A stretch of DNA of 64,000 nt from Aldrovandia affinis (lineage: Eukaryota; Chordata; Actinopteri; Notacanthiformes; Halosauridae), in the NCBI GenBank assembly GCA_029706075.1, contig JAINUG010000007.1:6015501-6079500 (forward strand), written 5' to 3'. The notes beneath the pieces are model-generated. The model saw nothing but the letters and a program-made list of their open reading frames with translations, was not told the origin of the DNA and did no database searches. The translations under genes and the position numbers were made by a program. Below are positions 31,310-43,700 of the stretch, piece by piece. Each line of letters starts with the position of its first letter. Position 1 is the first letter of the stretch.

Positions 31310-32679
31310 TTTGAGAATTTATTTTAATTGATTAGGATTTTTTTTTCTTTTAATAGTTTTTACTTAAATTAAAGGATAGATTTATCTCATACTTTGAGTG
31401 TGAGATCAAGCTGATGTACAAACACATTTTTTCTTTTTTGCCAATCTTTTTTGCTAATTCTGGAGGGCACTGCACAGTATTGTGCATAAGACGTTATAGG
31501 GAAGCTACGTTTGCTCATTAGTTTTAAAGCATCCTACCTTCGTCTATGTGATTAAATAAGTCGGCAAAATGTTTATTTCACATAATTTCATTTGGTTATC
31601 AGCAACTAAAACATGCAACACCATCGGCTGACAAGCTGCATCGAACTAAAATTTAAGCTAGCTAACTAGCAACGTTTTATAGGCATGCTTGAAGAAATAC
31701 ATGCGTCTAGCATGCTTCACGGGTATACCCATACATGCACTATTCACTAATAGCACATTCGCAAAGGAAAGTGGTTGCTGTTGATCAAAAATCATATACT
31801 ACATATGTTATGTGTACTCGAGAATTGACTATGTTAACTAGATAGTAAGCAAAATTACATTTATTTTGATAGCTAACATCGTATTCTAGCTAGCAAACCA
31901 GAAATGAACAGAAAAATGTAATTTAACGTAACGTTACCTAAGTATTCGTCAACTGTTAGCGTGAAACGGTCGGTATTCATTTTAATTTCACCAACCGGGG
32001 GTAGTTAAATGTATTTGGTCACTGAATAAACTCGCTGAATATAACGTTAATGCATTGGATTGTCGCTAACGTTTGTTAACTACCTGCATCCTCAGTTGAT
32101 ATTGGTTTCCATAACATCAGCATATCTACAGCAAGCCAGACGTATCAAGTAAAGATACTCCCCTTCAACAATGGTCCGATTAAAAGGTTCCTATATCACA
32201 GGTCTTTTTTTTCTTCCTAGCTGGATAAATATTAGGGGTTTGTCGATTGAACAATTTAGGCAAGACAATTTTTTCTCAAGGCTACCTAAATATCAATAAC
32301 ACTGACAGAAATATTCTGCATACAAGTGGTTGAGCGGATGTCCTACAACAACCTTTGGGTGACTCAACTAGGTGTTTTACTTTTTATTTTATTTTTAAAA
32401 CCCCATTGACTTTTAATGGTTAGGTCGCAAAAGTTCTAAAACGTTTTTTGAAAATGCTACCAAATTTTGGCACCCATCTCCAACGTTCTAAATAAATAAA
32501 AATACAGAGCCAAAACAGTGTCAAAAGCCGTTGTCGCTAGGCAACTGTGGTGAAGGGGACGGACAACAAACAATTATACTAATTAGAATTAGTTGGCTAC
32601 TATTCTGTAGTAGTTTGTATAAAACCACACATATAACGCTGGCAGGACAAAATGTTACTGAAGCGAGTGCTAGCTGACC
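31310..32679. other. Gene-free AT-rich stretch
   Basis: Nearly 1.4 kb with TAGCTAGCTAAC-type words common in fish intergenic DNA. No coding, RNA or TIR signal is seen. Confidence 0.4.
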
Positions 32680-33480
32680 TGGGGTCTCACGAAGCAGGAT
32701 TAGTGAGTTAGCAAACTAACTTTGGGTTTAACCCAGGGTTTTCGATCTTGCAACTGTGGCTCACTTTTAACCGGGTTGCATCGCCATGGTAACTTGTGCC
32801 GCAAACCTAACCTACTCCGGAGTAGGTTAAATTCAGGCTAACGGATCCAATCCTATAAAAAGGCCGCCCCTCACCAATCAGCTCTCTGAAAAATGGCCTC
32901 ACCAATCCTAGATAATTGCGCAATCTTTTAAAATCAGATATACAGATTCTCCACGGAGGGAATATTGCAAGCTTCTAGAGATGCATGTTGCAAATGCCAC
33001 TCGAAACCATGCGATCTCTGTGCAGCAAACTGTGTGTATTGCCCTGTTTTCTAGCCACCAGTACATATAGGCCTACGTATTCCGTTGGTGATGCAGAGAA
33101 CTTGAGCAAACTTACAGTTCATATAGTTATATATATACAGTACAGCATAAATGAGTACACCCCCTCTGAAACCTAACAAATTCAGCTATCTCTCTTTACA
33201 AATAAGACATATTTGGGGTTCCTATATGATTTAATGTTCCAGCAACTCTTGTTTATCAGTTACCAATGAAACATGTCAATACTAAACAGAAAAATATGAT
33301 TTTGTTATCAAAATGATAAAATGCCATGTTGCAAAAATGAGTACACCCTCCTGAAAGTTACTAAATAAAACGTAATAAGATGTTTTCTGGTGCTAGTCAC
33401 ACTCAAACAGGTGTAATTGGTTGCCAATTAAAAGTGGTACTTAACCCATTGAATCACTCTCAGACTTAATGCTGACAACA

Positions 33481-34150
33481 ATGGCACCACATGGGAGAGA
33501 ATTGTCTGGAGACTTGAGAAAGAAAATTATTTCATTGCACAAAAGAGGACAAGGGTACAAGAGGATTAACACATCACTGTTATTAAGTCAGAACACAGTA
33601 GCAAAAGTGATACAGAAATTCAAAAGGATGGACTTGTGACAAGCTCCCTGAAATGTCGCCATAAGCTTTCACCTTGTGATGAGCGATTTGTGGTGAGAAA
33701 AGTGCAGGAGAATCGCAAAGCAAGTGCCTCAGAGCTGGCAAAAGCTGTGGAAAGCCAAACTGGAGTGACTGTTTCATCTCACACAGTAAGACGCACCCTC
33801 CATAGAAGTAGAATGCATGGTTATCGTCCATGCAGGAAGCCACTGCTGAAGCCAAAGCACAAGAAAGCCTGGTTAGCCTTTGCCAAGGCCCATATTGATA
33901 AAGGTGAAGATTTTTGGTAATCCATACTCTGGTCTGAGGGCATCGAAAATGTATGGCATTGCAAGGGGGAGGAGTACAATGATAAGTGCATGGTCCCCAC
34001 AGTAAAGTACGGCGGTGGTAAAGTTCTTATATGGGGATGTATGAGTGCTGAAGGTGTGGGGGAATTGTATTTCATCAATGGCAACATGAATTTACAGATG
34101 TACTGCAAAATCTTGAAAAAGAAGGTACTACCCTCTCTCCACACTCTGGG
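33481..34150 (+). pseudogene. Tc1 transposase N-terminal two thirds (T3)
   Basis: Paired helix-turn-helix region from [20 protein letters not shown] through [18 protein letters not shown], then [20 protein letters not shown] and [20 protein letters not shown]. The catalytic start ILWSEG (usually LWSDE) is near 33925, followed by VWHCKGEEYNDKCMVPTVKY and KVLIWGCMSAEGVGELYFI. A frame slip occurs near 33636 and a stop at 33919. The C-terminal third is lost. Confidence 0.82.
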
Positions 34151-35009
34151 TGTCATGGTTGTTCCCCAGTTGCGCCTTCCTTGTGGGAGGTGCACAGGTG
34201 GGGTTCAATTTGTAATCACCCTCCTATTTAAACCCGCACCTGGTGTTTGATCGGGGCAAAATCGTGAGCCATCTTTGCGATTTAGCCGGTAAGGTAGTTG
34301 TGTCTTTTTCAAGACGTAACATAAAGACTTACTGTAGAAAAGACTATCTCTGTCCGAAACCCGCTCCAATTAAGAACATCTTTATTTGTACCTACAATAG
34401 GACCCTTGCTCTCTATTAGGAGCTTTCGTTTGGTTTCTTTTGTTCAGTCGGTTCGACTGTGTTTTGGGTTACATTATTGTTCTTTTGGCTCTCCTAGCCC
34501 TTTTCTCGTTTTCGGACACTCGGTGTCTTTGGTTTAGTAGTTTGTTTTCTCTATTACCATTTGATAATCCGGTGGACGTATTTCCACCGCTGTGTGTTTT
34601 GTGTTCTGAAAAGGAATGGTATAAGATATTTTGTTTGCCGGGTGTTTTGCTACCCTCACCTTCTTAACTCTGCGGAATTCTTCATTTCTTTTGTTTGTGT
34701 CAGTGTGACACTTAGCCAGGACGTATTTCCACCACTGTGTGTTTTGTGTTCTGAAAAGAAATTGTATAAGGTATTTGGTTTGCCGGGTGTTTTGCTACCC
34801 TCACCTTATTAACTCTGCGGAGTTCTTCATTTCTTTTGTTTGTGTCAGTGTGACACTTAGCCACCCGTTGGGTGATATTTTCTGTTCCTCCCTTTTGTTA
34901 GTCTCTTCCCTAATTCTCTGTTTATCAGAGCCAGTGGTTAGACTGTAGGACATTACAGTTTAACTTATTGATCCCCTGTGGATGGTGCCTATCACCATCC
35001 ACCCTCACA
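34151..35009 (+). mobile_element. Solo LTR fossil inside Tc1
   Basis: About 859 bases starting TG and ending CA, flanked by the 5-bp duplication CTGGG (34146-34150 and 35010-35014). It includes a TATA-like CTATTTAAACC near 34228. No internal retrotransposon sequence is attached, so recombination between LTRs probably left a single one. The LTR superfamily is not certain. A 145-bp direct duplication lies inside it. It is a broken remnant, younger than the Tc1 copy. Confidence 0.65.
34576..34863. repeat. 145-bp direct duplication within the LTR
   Basis: Two adjacent units beginning ACGTATTTCCACC (34576 and 34721), each ending GTGTCAGTGTGACACTTAGCC. They differ at only a handful of positions. 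Confidence 0.85.
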
Positions 35010-35056
35010 CTGGGTCGCACTTTTTCAACATGACAATGACCCTAAACATTTCTGCA

Positions 35057-35814
35057 ATTAGGCTACGATTAATTTTAAGGGACCATGTAACAATAGGATA
35101 TATAAAAACAATAAGAGCATAATATCAATAACACTGATAATATTTAATTGGTAATGTGGATCAAACAGGCTAAAAACAAAAGCCTTTGATGGTTCATTTC
35201 TCAGATCAGAAGGAACATCTCCAAATAAAAAAATCATTAACAAATACTTGAATGGACAACCTTTCTAAGTAGGCTACATACTGTATAACCAAATGATAAT
35301 TCGCATGGACTAAAACATCTTATTTATGTTGGCTAACTTAAGGTGTGACCTGCATTGTGTCGGTTTCCTGCATCACAGCCGACAATGTTCATCAAACGAT
35401 CTGCACCAATGTTAAAACAAACAAAACAATGTTGGCCTCTAGAATTATCAACAAAGTGGTGATCAATTAATATAGCCTAGCATATTATGTTTGAATAAAG
35501 GAATATAATGATGTGGTTTAATTTCTCGAGTTGAGACTAGACCAAGTTTGTGACTGCCTTAAAAAATATTGCGACGTCTCCGTTGGGAAATAGCCTATTT
35601 CGTTCACTGTTTATTTACTTCACGCAAATACTCAGTCTCAGGCTAGTTCGACATTGCAATATGAAGACATTATGGGGAGGGAGAGATGTAGAGCTGCAGC
35701 GACGACATCTCTCATTCCGGATCCGACCCTGCCTGGACCTGAGGAACGATAGTATGCCCAGTTCCAGTTCCTTCACAGATTTGCCGCTTTCAGTTCAGGA
35801 ACTGAAGTTACTGA
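35057..35814. other. Gene-free stretch
   Basis: No recognised gene or repeat. Presumably interior of the interrupted TIR element. Confidence 0.3.
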
Positions 35815-36212
35815 ACGTAACTGTTCGTGTTCGTGTTCGTGCTTCCGTGTTTGTTCGTGTCTCAGTTTCATTTCCCTATCCATCTGTTCGTGCTCCTTGT
35901 GGTTACAGCCCTGCTCCTCTCTGTGTTCCCCGGACTGCTTTCTTGGTACCGACCTCCGCCTGCCCATTGACCACGTCTTGCCTGCCTGTGACACAGCTGG
36001 ATCCGGAAACAAACTTTGCCTGTCCCCGACTACTCCCTGGATTTCACAATTGCCTGGTTTGCCCCTGCTTGAACTTTGCCTGTCCCCAACAACTCTTTGG
36101 ATTCCTGTATTGCCCTGATTGCTCACGTATGAAATTTGCCTGTTGTTTTTGCAATAAAGAACATTTTTGCATTCTTGGGTCCGCGCCTGGTTTTCCGACA
36201 CTGTTCCTGACA
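35815..36212 (+). mobile_element. LTR fossil fragment (same family as 43088-43694)
   Basis: A partial LTR, lacking its 5' part, that matches the solo LTR at 43088-43694: shared GTTCGTGTTCGTGC runs, CCCATTGACCACGTCTTGCC, the AATAAAGAAC poly(A) signal and the end CTGACA. It is broken and has no associated internal region. Confidence 0.7.
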
Positions 36213-37330
36213 GAAACCTATCTAAATTAATTAATTTAATGGAAGTAAAAAAAATAATATACCTCAAACCTGTAAAGAACCTACAAAGAAATGCTTCATG
36301 TTTGGCAAATCATTTGGTGGTAATAAAAATTGATTCAGAAGTAGCCTATTAACGATGCATTCACCTCATAAATCATGACACACGCTGCTCTCCCCTACAT
36401 GAAAGTACATTAGCCGCTTTTAATAATAAAACTTATTGGTATCGGTATCGGTATCAGTGATTCTGGCCCTGGTATTACTTGGTATTGGATCGAAACCAAA
36501 TTTTGTGGTATCGCCCACCCCTACTAATGGCTACTACAGACTTGAGCCCAATGGTGGAAATGGTTAAATAGGAGGAATCGCTGCAGTTTCAACAAATGGC
36601 AGTTCACAACTTTATTTACTGATAGATTAACCAAAGGAACAAATCCTACATGCAGGTGAGTCAGTTCATTTCGTCCACCAAAGGATTTGTTAAAAAAGAA
36701 TGAATCGTTCATGAACGACACACCACTAGTTGACAGAGCGAGTTGATAACCACCATTGTGAGACAGGTTAACTAATTGCCTTGAACTTTGTTCCAGCTAA
36801 TGCAAAGATAATCTAACTAGTTGAACTTCCTTAGTGAGACAGGCCCCTGGTGTCTCGATGCTGATTAGAATAACTCAAAAGAGTTGTTATTCTCGAGCCC
36901 CGAAAGAGTTGTGACTGTTGTTCATTTTGTTCAGTAGCCTAGGGTAATGCCATTCGTTCACTCATAAAACACGAGTTTAGACAGTCAGCAAGTAATGGGT
37001 TCACTTTTGGTTTTACTATGTTATGTCCTGCAACATTGCATCATTTAAATGCAAATGCATAAATTTGCACAATGTGATAAATTATTGTAACGGTGTGCAG
37101 CTAACAGGGGCCCTTGGGGCCAGCTAAACTTAGAGTGTTCGGCTAGTTATGTTCATAAATGTTCAAGTATGAAAACCAAGATGTTGTTTGAGTGAAAGCC
37201 CCTTTTCTTCTCGTACGAATGATGTGAGTTTGAATGTATGTGACGTTATCACCATCACTGGATGTGTACGCATTGAGAATGACGCCTGTGTTATTCCGAT
37301 GCATATTGTATGAATGGAGTCAGGCAATAC
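36213..37330. other. Gene-free stretch with a short ATCGGT repeat
   Basis: TATCGGTATCGGTATCGGTA at about 36438-36458. The end of the TIR element is near 36846. No coding signal. Confidence 0.35.
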
Positions 37331-37650
37331 ATTCAATGTGGCTATGTGCTTCATACACCGCAAGGCCCCATAGCCACTTTATTCTAAAAAAAGGATGATA
37401 TCTGTTCCCCATACACCGCACGACCCCAGATATCGTCTCCCCCTCTTTCCTTTGTCCACGGTGCGTCCCTAAAGGGTCACGCAAAGTGCACATTGGCGAT
37501 TAACCGGGGGGAACAACCAAACACACAATAATGTTCGCCCACAATGCCCCGCACATATATTTACATAGGGATACCCCCCTGGATCGCCACATAGCCCCCC
37601 CATAAGGGGTCAGCCGTCTCCGGTGACCCCACTGTCCATCAGAAAGTCTT

Positions 37651-38034
37651 TTAAATATGGGGGTGTGCGCCGCACTGCCGGGGTGTTAAAACCGCTTCTA
37701 CTCGCTCAGCAATTATAATAGCTTCAGCTAGCGAACCCGGAGCAGCGAGGCGGATGTGCCGCCACAGCTCCTCCGGGGCTAGGGTATGCAGGAACGCATG
37801 TAGCGCTAGCTCTTCCTGGACAACAGCAGGGAAAGTGGGGTAGCCCAGCCGGGTGTGGTAGCGGATATTGGCAGCGAAAGTGCTTACAGTTTCTTGCTCT
37901 TGACGAGAGCATTTGGCTAGCTGCTCCCGGCTGTGGCTCTCGAAGACCCGCTGACTGAAATGTTGTTCCAGGGCCGTAACCAGTGCTGGGTAGCTGCGTT
38001 GCTCCGTTGGGGAGAAGTCAAGAAGCACCTGCAA
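37651..38034 (-). pseudogene. Retrotransposon gag-like fragment, unit 1
   Basis: About 127 codons including FSPTEQRSYPALVTALEQHF and LHAFLHTLAPEELWRHIRLA, the capsid-like region typical of Gypsy-type gag in fish genomes. It is a fossil without protease, RT or integrase nearby. Recognition is by motif memory. Confidence 0.7.
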
Positions 38035-39047
38035 GGCTAGGTGGACAGCTGTGACCGCTTCGCCCCATCCATTGTACTCAGCCGCTAGCTGTACCTGGGC
38101 GAGTTATGATGTTAGCGCTGCTGTTCCATCGTACTTGGGCAGCTTGGCTAGGGGTCGGGACGCAGCAGGGTTGGTGGGCTCGGACGTGGAGCGGCGTGGG
38201 CGGGTAACGCTAACCCCGTCTGGGGACGCTAAAAACACTCCGGGCTCCGGAACCCCCTCCTTCGCCTGGCGCCACTTCCGGCGGAATGGCCCGTCTATCT
38301 CGGCATGGGTGGGAAGATCTTAGGCCTCCGCAGCTTTGCTCTTCACGCTCTTCCATCTCAGAATGCAGGCAGGGGTGTTCGGCCTGATCCATCCCTCCCT
38401 TGAGTTGACGCTGCATCCAGTAGATGTCATCACTGATGACTCTTGCTTTGTCTTGTATTTGGTACATCCCACTTCTGACACCACTGTAACGAGCATGTGC
38501 GGTGGGGTGCAACAAGAAGACGAATGGAGTAAATTCAATGTGGCTATGTGCTTCATACACCGCAAAACCCCATAGCCACTTTATTCTAAAACAAGGACGA
38601 TATCTGTGCCCCAGAAACCGCACGACCCCAGATATCGTCTCCCCCTCTTTCCTTGGTCCCCTAAAGGGACACGCAAAGTGCACATTGGCGATTACCTAGT
38701 ACGTCACGCAGGAAGTACCATTAAACAATGAACACTTTTTACAATGAATTACAGGCAACTGCACTAAACAAGAAACAAACGTCGGTCGTGGTGGCATTAC
38801 CTTCTAGCTCACCGCAACCATCGGTTTTACATACACATATTCATAAACAACAACACACACAACATGGTTTGCTACACATAACACTAACTAACACCGGGGA
38901 ACAACCAAAACACAATAATGTTAAATATGGGGTGTGCGCCGCACTGCCGGGGTGTTAAAACCGCTTCTACTCGCTCAGCAATTATAATAGCTTCAGCTTA
39001 GCGAACCCGAGCAGCGAGGCGGATGTGCCGCCACAGCTCCTCCGGGG

Positions 39048-39339
39048 CTAGGGGTATGCAGGAACGCATGTAGCGCTAGCTCTTCCTGGACAACAGCAGG
39101 GAAAGTGGGGGTAGCCCAGCCGGGTGTGGTAGCGGATATTGGCAGCGAAAGTGCTTACAGTTTCTTGCTCTTGACGAGCATTTGGCCAGCTGCTCCCGGC
39201 TGTGGCTCTCGAAGACCCGCTGACTGAAATGTTGTTCCAGGGCCGTAACCAGTGCTGGGTAGCTGCGTTGCTCCGTTGGGGAGAAGTCAAGAAGCACCTG
39301 CAAGGCTAGGTGGACAGCTGTGACCGCCGCCCCATCCAT
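39048..39339 (-). pseudogene. Retrotransposon gag-like fragment, unit 2
   Basis: The second copy of the same gag-like sequence, about 1.25 kb to the right of the first, broken. It belongs to the tandem array. Confidence 0.65.
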
Positions 39340-40235
39340 TGTACTCAGCCGCTAGCTGTACTGGGCGAGTTATGATGTTAGCTGCTGTTCCATCGTATTT
39401 GGGCAGCTTGGCTAGGGGTCGGGACGCAGCAGGGTTGGTGGGCTCTACGTGGAGCGGCGTGGGCGGGTAACGCTAACCCCGCCTGAGGACGCTAAAACAC
39501 TCCGGGCCGGGAACCCCTCCTTCGCCTGGCGCCACTTCCGGCGGAATGGCCCGTCTATCTCGGCATGGGTGGGAAGATCTAGGCCTCCGCAGCTTTGCTC
39601 TTCACGCCTTCCATCTCAGAATGCAGGCAGGGGTGTTCGGCCTGATCCATCCCTCCCTTGAGTTGACGCTGCATCCAGTAGATGTCATCACTGATGACTC
39701 TTGCTTTGTCTTGTATTTGGTACATCCCACTTCTGACACCACTGTAACGAGCATGTGCGGGTGCAACAAGAAGACGAATGGAGTAAATTCAATGTGGCTA
39801 TGTGCTTCATACACCGCAAAACCCCATAGCCACTTTATTCTAAAACAAGGACGATATCTGTGCCCCAGAAACCGCACGACCCCAGATATCGTCTCCTCTT
39901 TCCTTGGTCCCCTAAAGGGACACGCAAAGTGCACATTGGCGATTACCTAGTACGTCACGCAGGAAGTACCATTAAACAATGAACACTTTTTACAATGAAT
40001 TACAGGCAACTGCACTAAACAAGAAACAAACGTCGGTCGTGGTGGCATTACCTTCTAGCTCACCGCAACCATCGGTTTTACATACACATATTCATAAACA
40101 ACAACACACACAACATGGTTTGCTACACATAACACTAACTAACACCGGGGGGAACAACCAAACACAATAATGTTCCCCCACAATGCCCCTCACATCTATT
40201 TACATAGGGCGACCCCCCTGGATCGCGACAATATG

Positions 40236-41511
40236 TTGTACTTCCCCATTATCATGTTTAACAACATGTTGGTTGCGAGCGGAGTGCAATGTAGGCGGAG
40301 ACGCTCGATCAAATGAACGAGTAAAATGAAAGACTCAACTTAGAAAACGAATCATTACTCCCGAGTCAGTAAAAAGAATCATTAAATTCGAACAAATTGT
40401 TCGCGAACTGCACATCACTAATTTCTTGACTGGTTGGTAAATAAGGCTTCAGTATCGAAATACTGTCCTACTAACATTATGAGCAAAAATAGAACAATAC
40501 TGTCATCCTAACATGAGCATGAGCAAACCTAGAACAATACATATATACAGCTCTCCACTACACACAGCACTCATCTTTCAAAGTGATAGCTAGCTACTGA
40601 AGTTATTTTGCTTTCCAAGAACGGATCTGCCAATTGTCGTTTAGTGTTCCAGCCAAACTTCTGTCCTCTTTCCATTTTAATACCAATGTCGATATTACAG
40701 GCAGGGCCCAACGCTTAGTTTTTAAATGTGGTTGCTCGATCGGGCTACCACTAGTCAGTTTTTGGTAGCCCAAAAGCTCCTATCACCATGCTAGAGGGGA
40801 GTGTCGTACAGCTAAACATCAGTGAATGAATCTATGAATGTGAAATCGAACCGTACCCTTTTAAACTTGTAACAATACAAGAAACCCCCTTTTAAATCAG
40901 ATATTTAATTTAAATGGACCCAATCATTAACACAATGTGACAGAGAACATCAACAGATCAACTCTACGCAGTGGTAGGTAGGTAGCACCGGTGTCCGTTG
41001 GTTAATCTTGTTTGTGGTAGACACACCACCAAACATGTTTCTTTTGTCAGGTTGTTCGAGTTTCAACAAAGTGTGGTGATTATTAATTGCTCAAATTAAC
41101 CATGGTGTGTGGCTTTTCTCACCATTAGTTGTAACCTTATTTGTTTTAGATGAGATATGCCTCACGTTACATTTAAGTTAGCTAAGGTGCCAGATCAAGT
41201 TCCAAATTCAGTAATTTGTGATTTAGGCTAGATAAAACATACGTATATGCCTGACATACGAATCCTTATTTATGGGTGCGAGCATTTTATTAATCGTAGG
41301 GTTACTCACATTTTGAGATTTGAGCGCAAGATCAAGTTAATATGAAATCTAGATGAGTGTAAATAGAATGTTTACTAAACTGTTGAAACTGTATGTATTT
41401 CGGTACATATACGTACTCTATTGGTGATGCGGAGAACCTGAGCAAACTGTCGGAACTGTGAAGTTCGAATAAAAATGGTCTATTCCCTGAATCCAGCAGC
41501 CTTAACAGTAA
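40236..41511. other. Gene-free stretch
   Basis: About 1.3 kb with no gene recognised. A short block near 41400-41455 repeats the sequence at 33060-33110, so parts belong to the same dispersed element as 32680-36846. Confidence 0.4.
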
Positions 41512-42615
41512 AATGCACTTGTTTAAAGTTCAGTACTCTGAATACTGAACACAATTGGTTTTACGTGTTAAAACCCCTCACCTACATGTAAACTATATTT
41601 ATTTCATTTAATGTAATAATTACTACACAGGATAGCAATTATCAATTAAATCACCGATTTGATAGGTGATAGGCAGAGCAATCTGGTGGATCAACCTTCA
41701 TCAAAATATATAACTCACAATTAACAGCTGGTTCAACTAATACTAAATCCTAGACATAAAATTTACACAAAAGAGATGAAATGGAAGAAAATTATACCAA
41801 ACCAACCTCTCTCTCCAAAAATGCAAAACACACGCAGCCAAGGTGCTAGCTGGCACCAGATCTTCCAAGAGAGAAAGGAAAGAGAAACTTGTAGAATTCC
41901 ACCCCCAATCTAAGCATCGTGTCACCAACAGGTCAGACTTTAAGTGTTGGGGGAGGTTTTGGCTCACTCCCTTCTTAGCCCATCATTTACGATTTGGGGG
42001 AAAGTCCAGCGCAAGCCAGGTTCAGAACCCCTTTTTATATTTTTGTTTTGGGTCACTTACTACCACAAGGTATCTTTTCAAGGTTGGCATTAATATGCTC
42101 CTCTCATGTTGAGAATCGTGGCGATATCAAACATCACTAGGGCCTGGTGAAGCCAGCTTCATTTATACCGAGATGTTGGTTGAGCTGATATTTGGAGAGG
42201 CATAATATACTCAAGAGCATTGCTACCAAGTGAAGAGGTCAATCATACCAAGGCCGAAACGACCATATATATTGTGGGGGACACATCCCCCAATATTCAG
42301 ATATGCTCAAAATGTCCCCCCCAATATATAGCCTAGCTGATATAAAAAATATAAATAAATTGATTTGGTCCCCCCCAATGTTGACTCCATGGTTACGGCC
42401 TTGAATCATACCATGTTGACCTCTGCTTTAATCTGGTGGGCAATAATGATTTTCTCCATGATACATAATATCCAGCTCATAGGTATAACCCTGAAGTTGT
42501 AGGGTATGGCACTGGTTCACCACCGTTACATACCCAAGTGCCCTGGCTTCACTCACAGAGCCATAAACCTGCCAAAGATGGGCCCCACTCTGTCTGCCTG
42601 CGCAGGTTTTTCAAA
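41512..42615 (+). repeat. Dispersed repeat X, copy 1 (~1.1 kb)
   Basis: Reverse-complement similarity to two separated blocks: 53499-53790 (matches 41512-41720 and 41995-42085) and 46316-46665 (matches 42085-42615). The second copy was therefore split by the 46666-53499 element. About 260 bases (41735-41990) are present only here. No coding motif is recognised. It may be non-coding sequence of the P-type transposon whose coding exons flank the other copy. Confidence 0.7.
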
Positions 42616-42779
42616 AGGCATCTCCATGACAAAGCATACAGTTTATATAGTTGTATGTGTATAGATATCAATAATGAATACAATTTACTGTCGCATATTA
42701 AGTGCGGTGTAATTTTCTCATATGATTCCCGAGTGATAATAGATTGCACTCACATTACGATCACCCACAGCCCTGGGTG

Positions 42780-43700
42780 AGCCACAGTTGTGAGACCGAA
42801 AACCCAGGGTTAAGCCCAAAGTTAGCTCGCTAACCCACCAATCCTGCTTCGTGAAAGTGTTCTGGATCTGTTCATGTTGCATGCGATTGGCTGTGTTACA
42901 AAAACCTCCCCTTTTGTATGCACATGCTCATAGCTCGGTCGGAAAAAAACGGAGTTGACAGAGTGAGTTGATAACCACCGTTGTGAGACAGGTTAGCCTT
43001 AATTGCCACTTGTTATGCTTTGTGTAGCCAGCTAACGCAAAGATACCCTAACTATGTTGAACTTCCTTAGTGAGACAGGCCCCTGGTTGTCACGTCTCGT
43101 ATTCGTGTTCCCCGTAATTAGGTGTTTTCATTTATTCCATGTTTTCCTGGTTGTCTGGTCCGTGTTTTCACTTTCACTTACCTGTTCCCAGTCTTGTCAT
43201 TGTATTATCGTTTTCACCTGTTCCTCAGGTGTCTGATTGCAGTTAGCTGCATTCATGTTTATTCCTGATTGTTTCTTGTTAGGTCTAAATGTATTTAAGC
43301 TGTGTGTTTTCCCATGTTCGTTGCCAGATTGTCTTGTGCTTTGCGTATGCTTACACTACTCTCCAGCGTTTTCTCTGTTTCCCCGCGTTTTGTTTCATCG
43401 TGTTTGTGTTCGTGCTTGTGCTCCAGTGTTCGTCTTGATCTCAGTCTCGTTCCCGCTCCTCCCTGTGTTCCCTGGACTGATTTCCCGTTATTGACCTCCG
43501 CCTGCCCATTGACCACGTCTTGCCTGCTTCTGACACACCTGAAGCCTGGAACGAACTTTGCCTGTCCCCGACTACTCTTTGGATGCCTGTATTGCCCTGA
43601 TTGCTCCTGTTTGACCATCGCCTGTTGTCTTTGCAATAAAGAACATTATTGCATTCTTTGGTCCGCGCCTGGTTTTCCTACTCCGTTCCTGACACCTGGT
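42780..43700. mobile_element. TIR element remnant, second copy
   Basis: The reversed left-end-like block (CCAATCCTGCTTCGTGAAA near 42840) and the right end at 42950-43087 match the element ending at 36846. The right end is split by the LTR at 43088-43694 and resumes GTGTCTCGATGC at 43699. Confidence 0.5.
43088..43694 (+). mobile_element. Solo LTR fossil
   Basis: 607 bases from TGTCACGTC to CTGACA, with CCTGGT on both sides (43082-43087, 43695-43700), which fits a 5-6-bp target duplication. It contains AATAAAGAAC as a poly(A) signal near 43636. A relative without its 5' part is at 35815-36212. No internal region remains. Confidence 0.75.

Larger units (their letters stand above)
33138..35056 (+). 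mobile_element. Tc1-like transposon (family T3), 3'-truncated
   Basis: Begins after a TA with CAGTACAGCATAAATGAGTA. Transposase coding starts at 33481 ([20 protein letters not shown]). It carries an LTR fossil at 34151-35009, after which the Tc1 coding resumes with HFFNMTMTLN-like sequence for only about 45 bases. The 3' half and right TIR are missing. Confidence 0.8.
32680..36846. mobile_element. TIR element remnant (unclassified), heavily interrupted
   Basis: The left end CCTGGGGTCTCACGAAGCAGG (near 32678) and the right end, reversed, CCAGGGGCCTGTCTCACTAA (near 36846) are recognisably inverted. A second copy of the right end lies at 42950-43087 and a reversed left-end-like block at 42780-42860. 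The segment GGTGATGCAGAGAACTTGAG at 33086 recurs at 41424. Inside are a Tc1 (33138-35056), an LTR fossil (34151-35009) and another LTR piece (35815-36212). No transposase was recognised. The pairing of these two ends as one element is an inference. Confidence 0.4.
37331..40235 (-). mobile_element. Tandem array of LTR-retrotransposon gag units (fossil)
   Basis: Three direct units start near 37331, 38535 and 39791 with GCTATGTGCTTCATACACCG. The first two contain a gag-like coding stretch on the minus strand and the third is partial. Unit lengths are about 1.2 and 1.26 kb. Units two and three are almost identical and unit one is a little more diverged. The protein resembles gag of fish Ty3/Gypsy-like retrotransposons. 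Polymerase and envelope parts are absent. The elements are broken remnants with several breaks per unit. The layout could come from recombination between repeats or from an assembly duplication. Confidence 0.7.
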
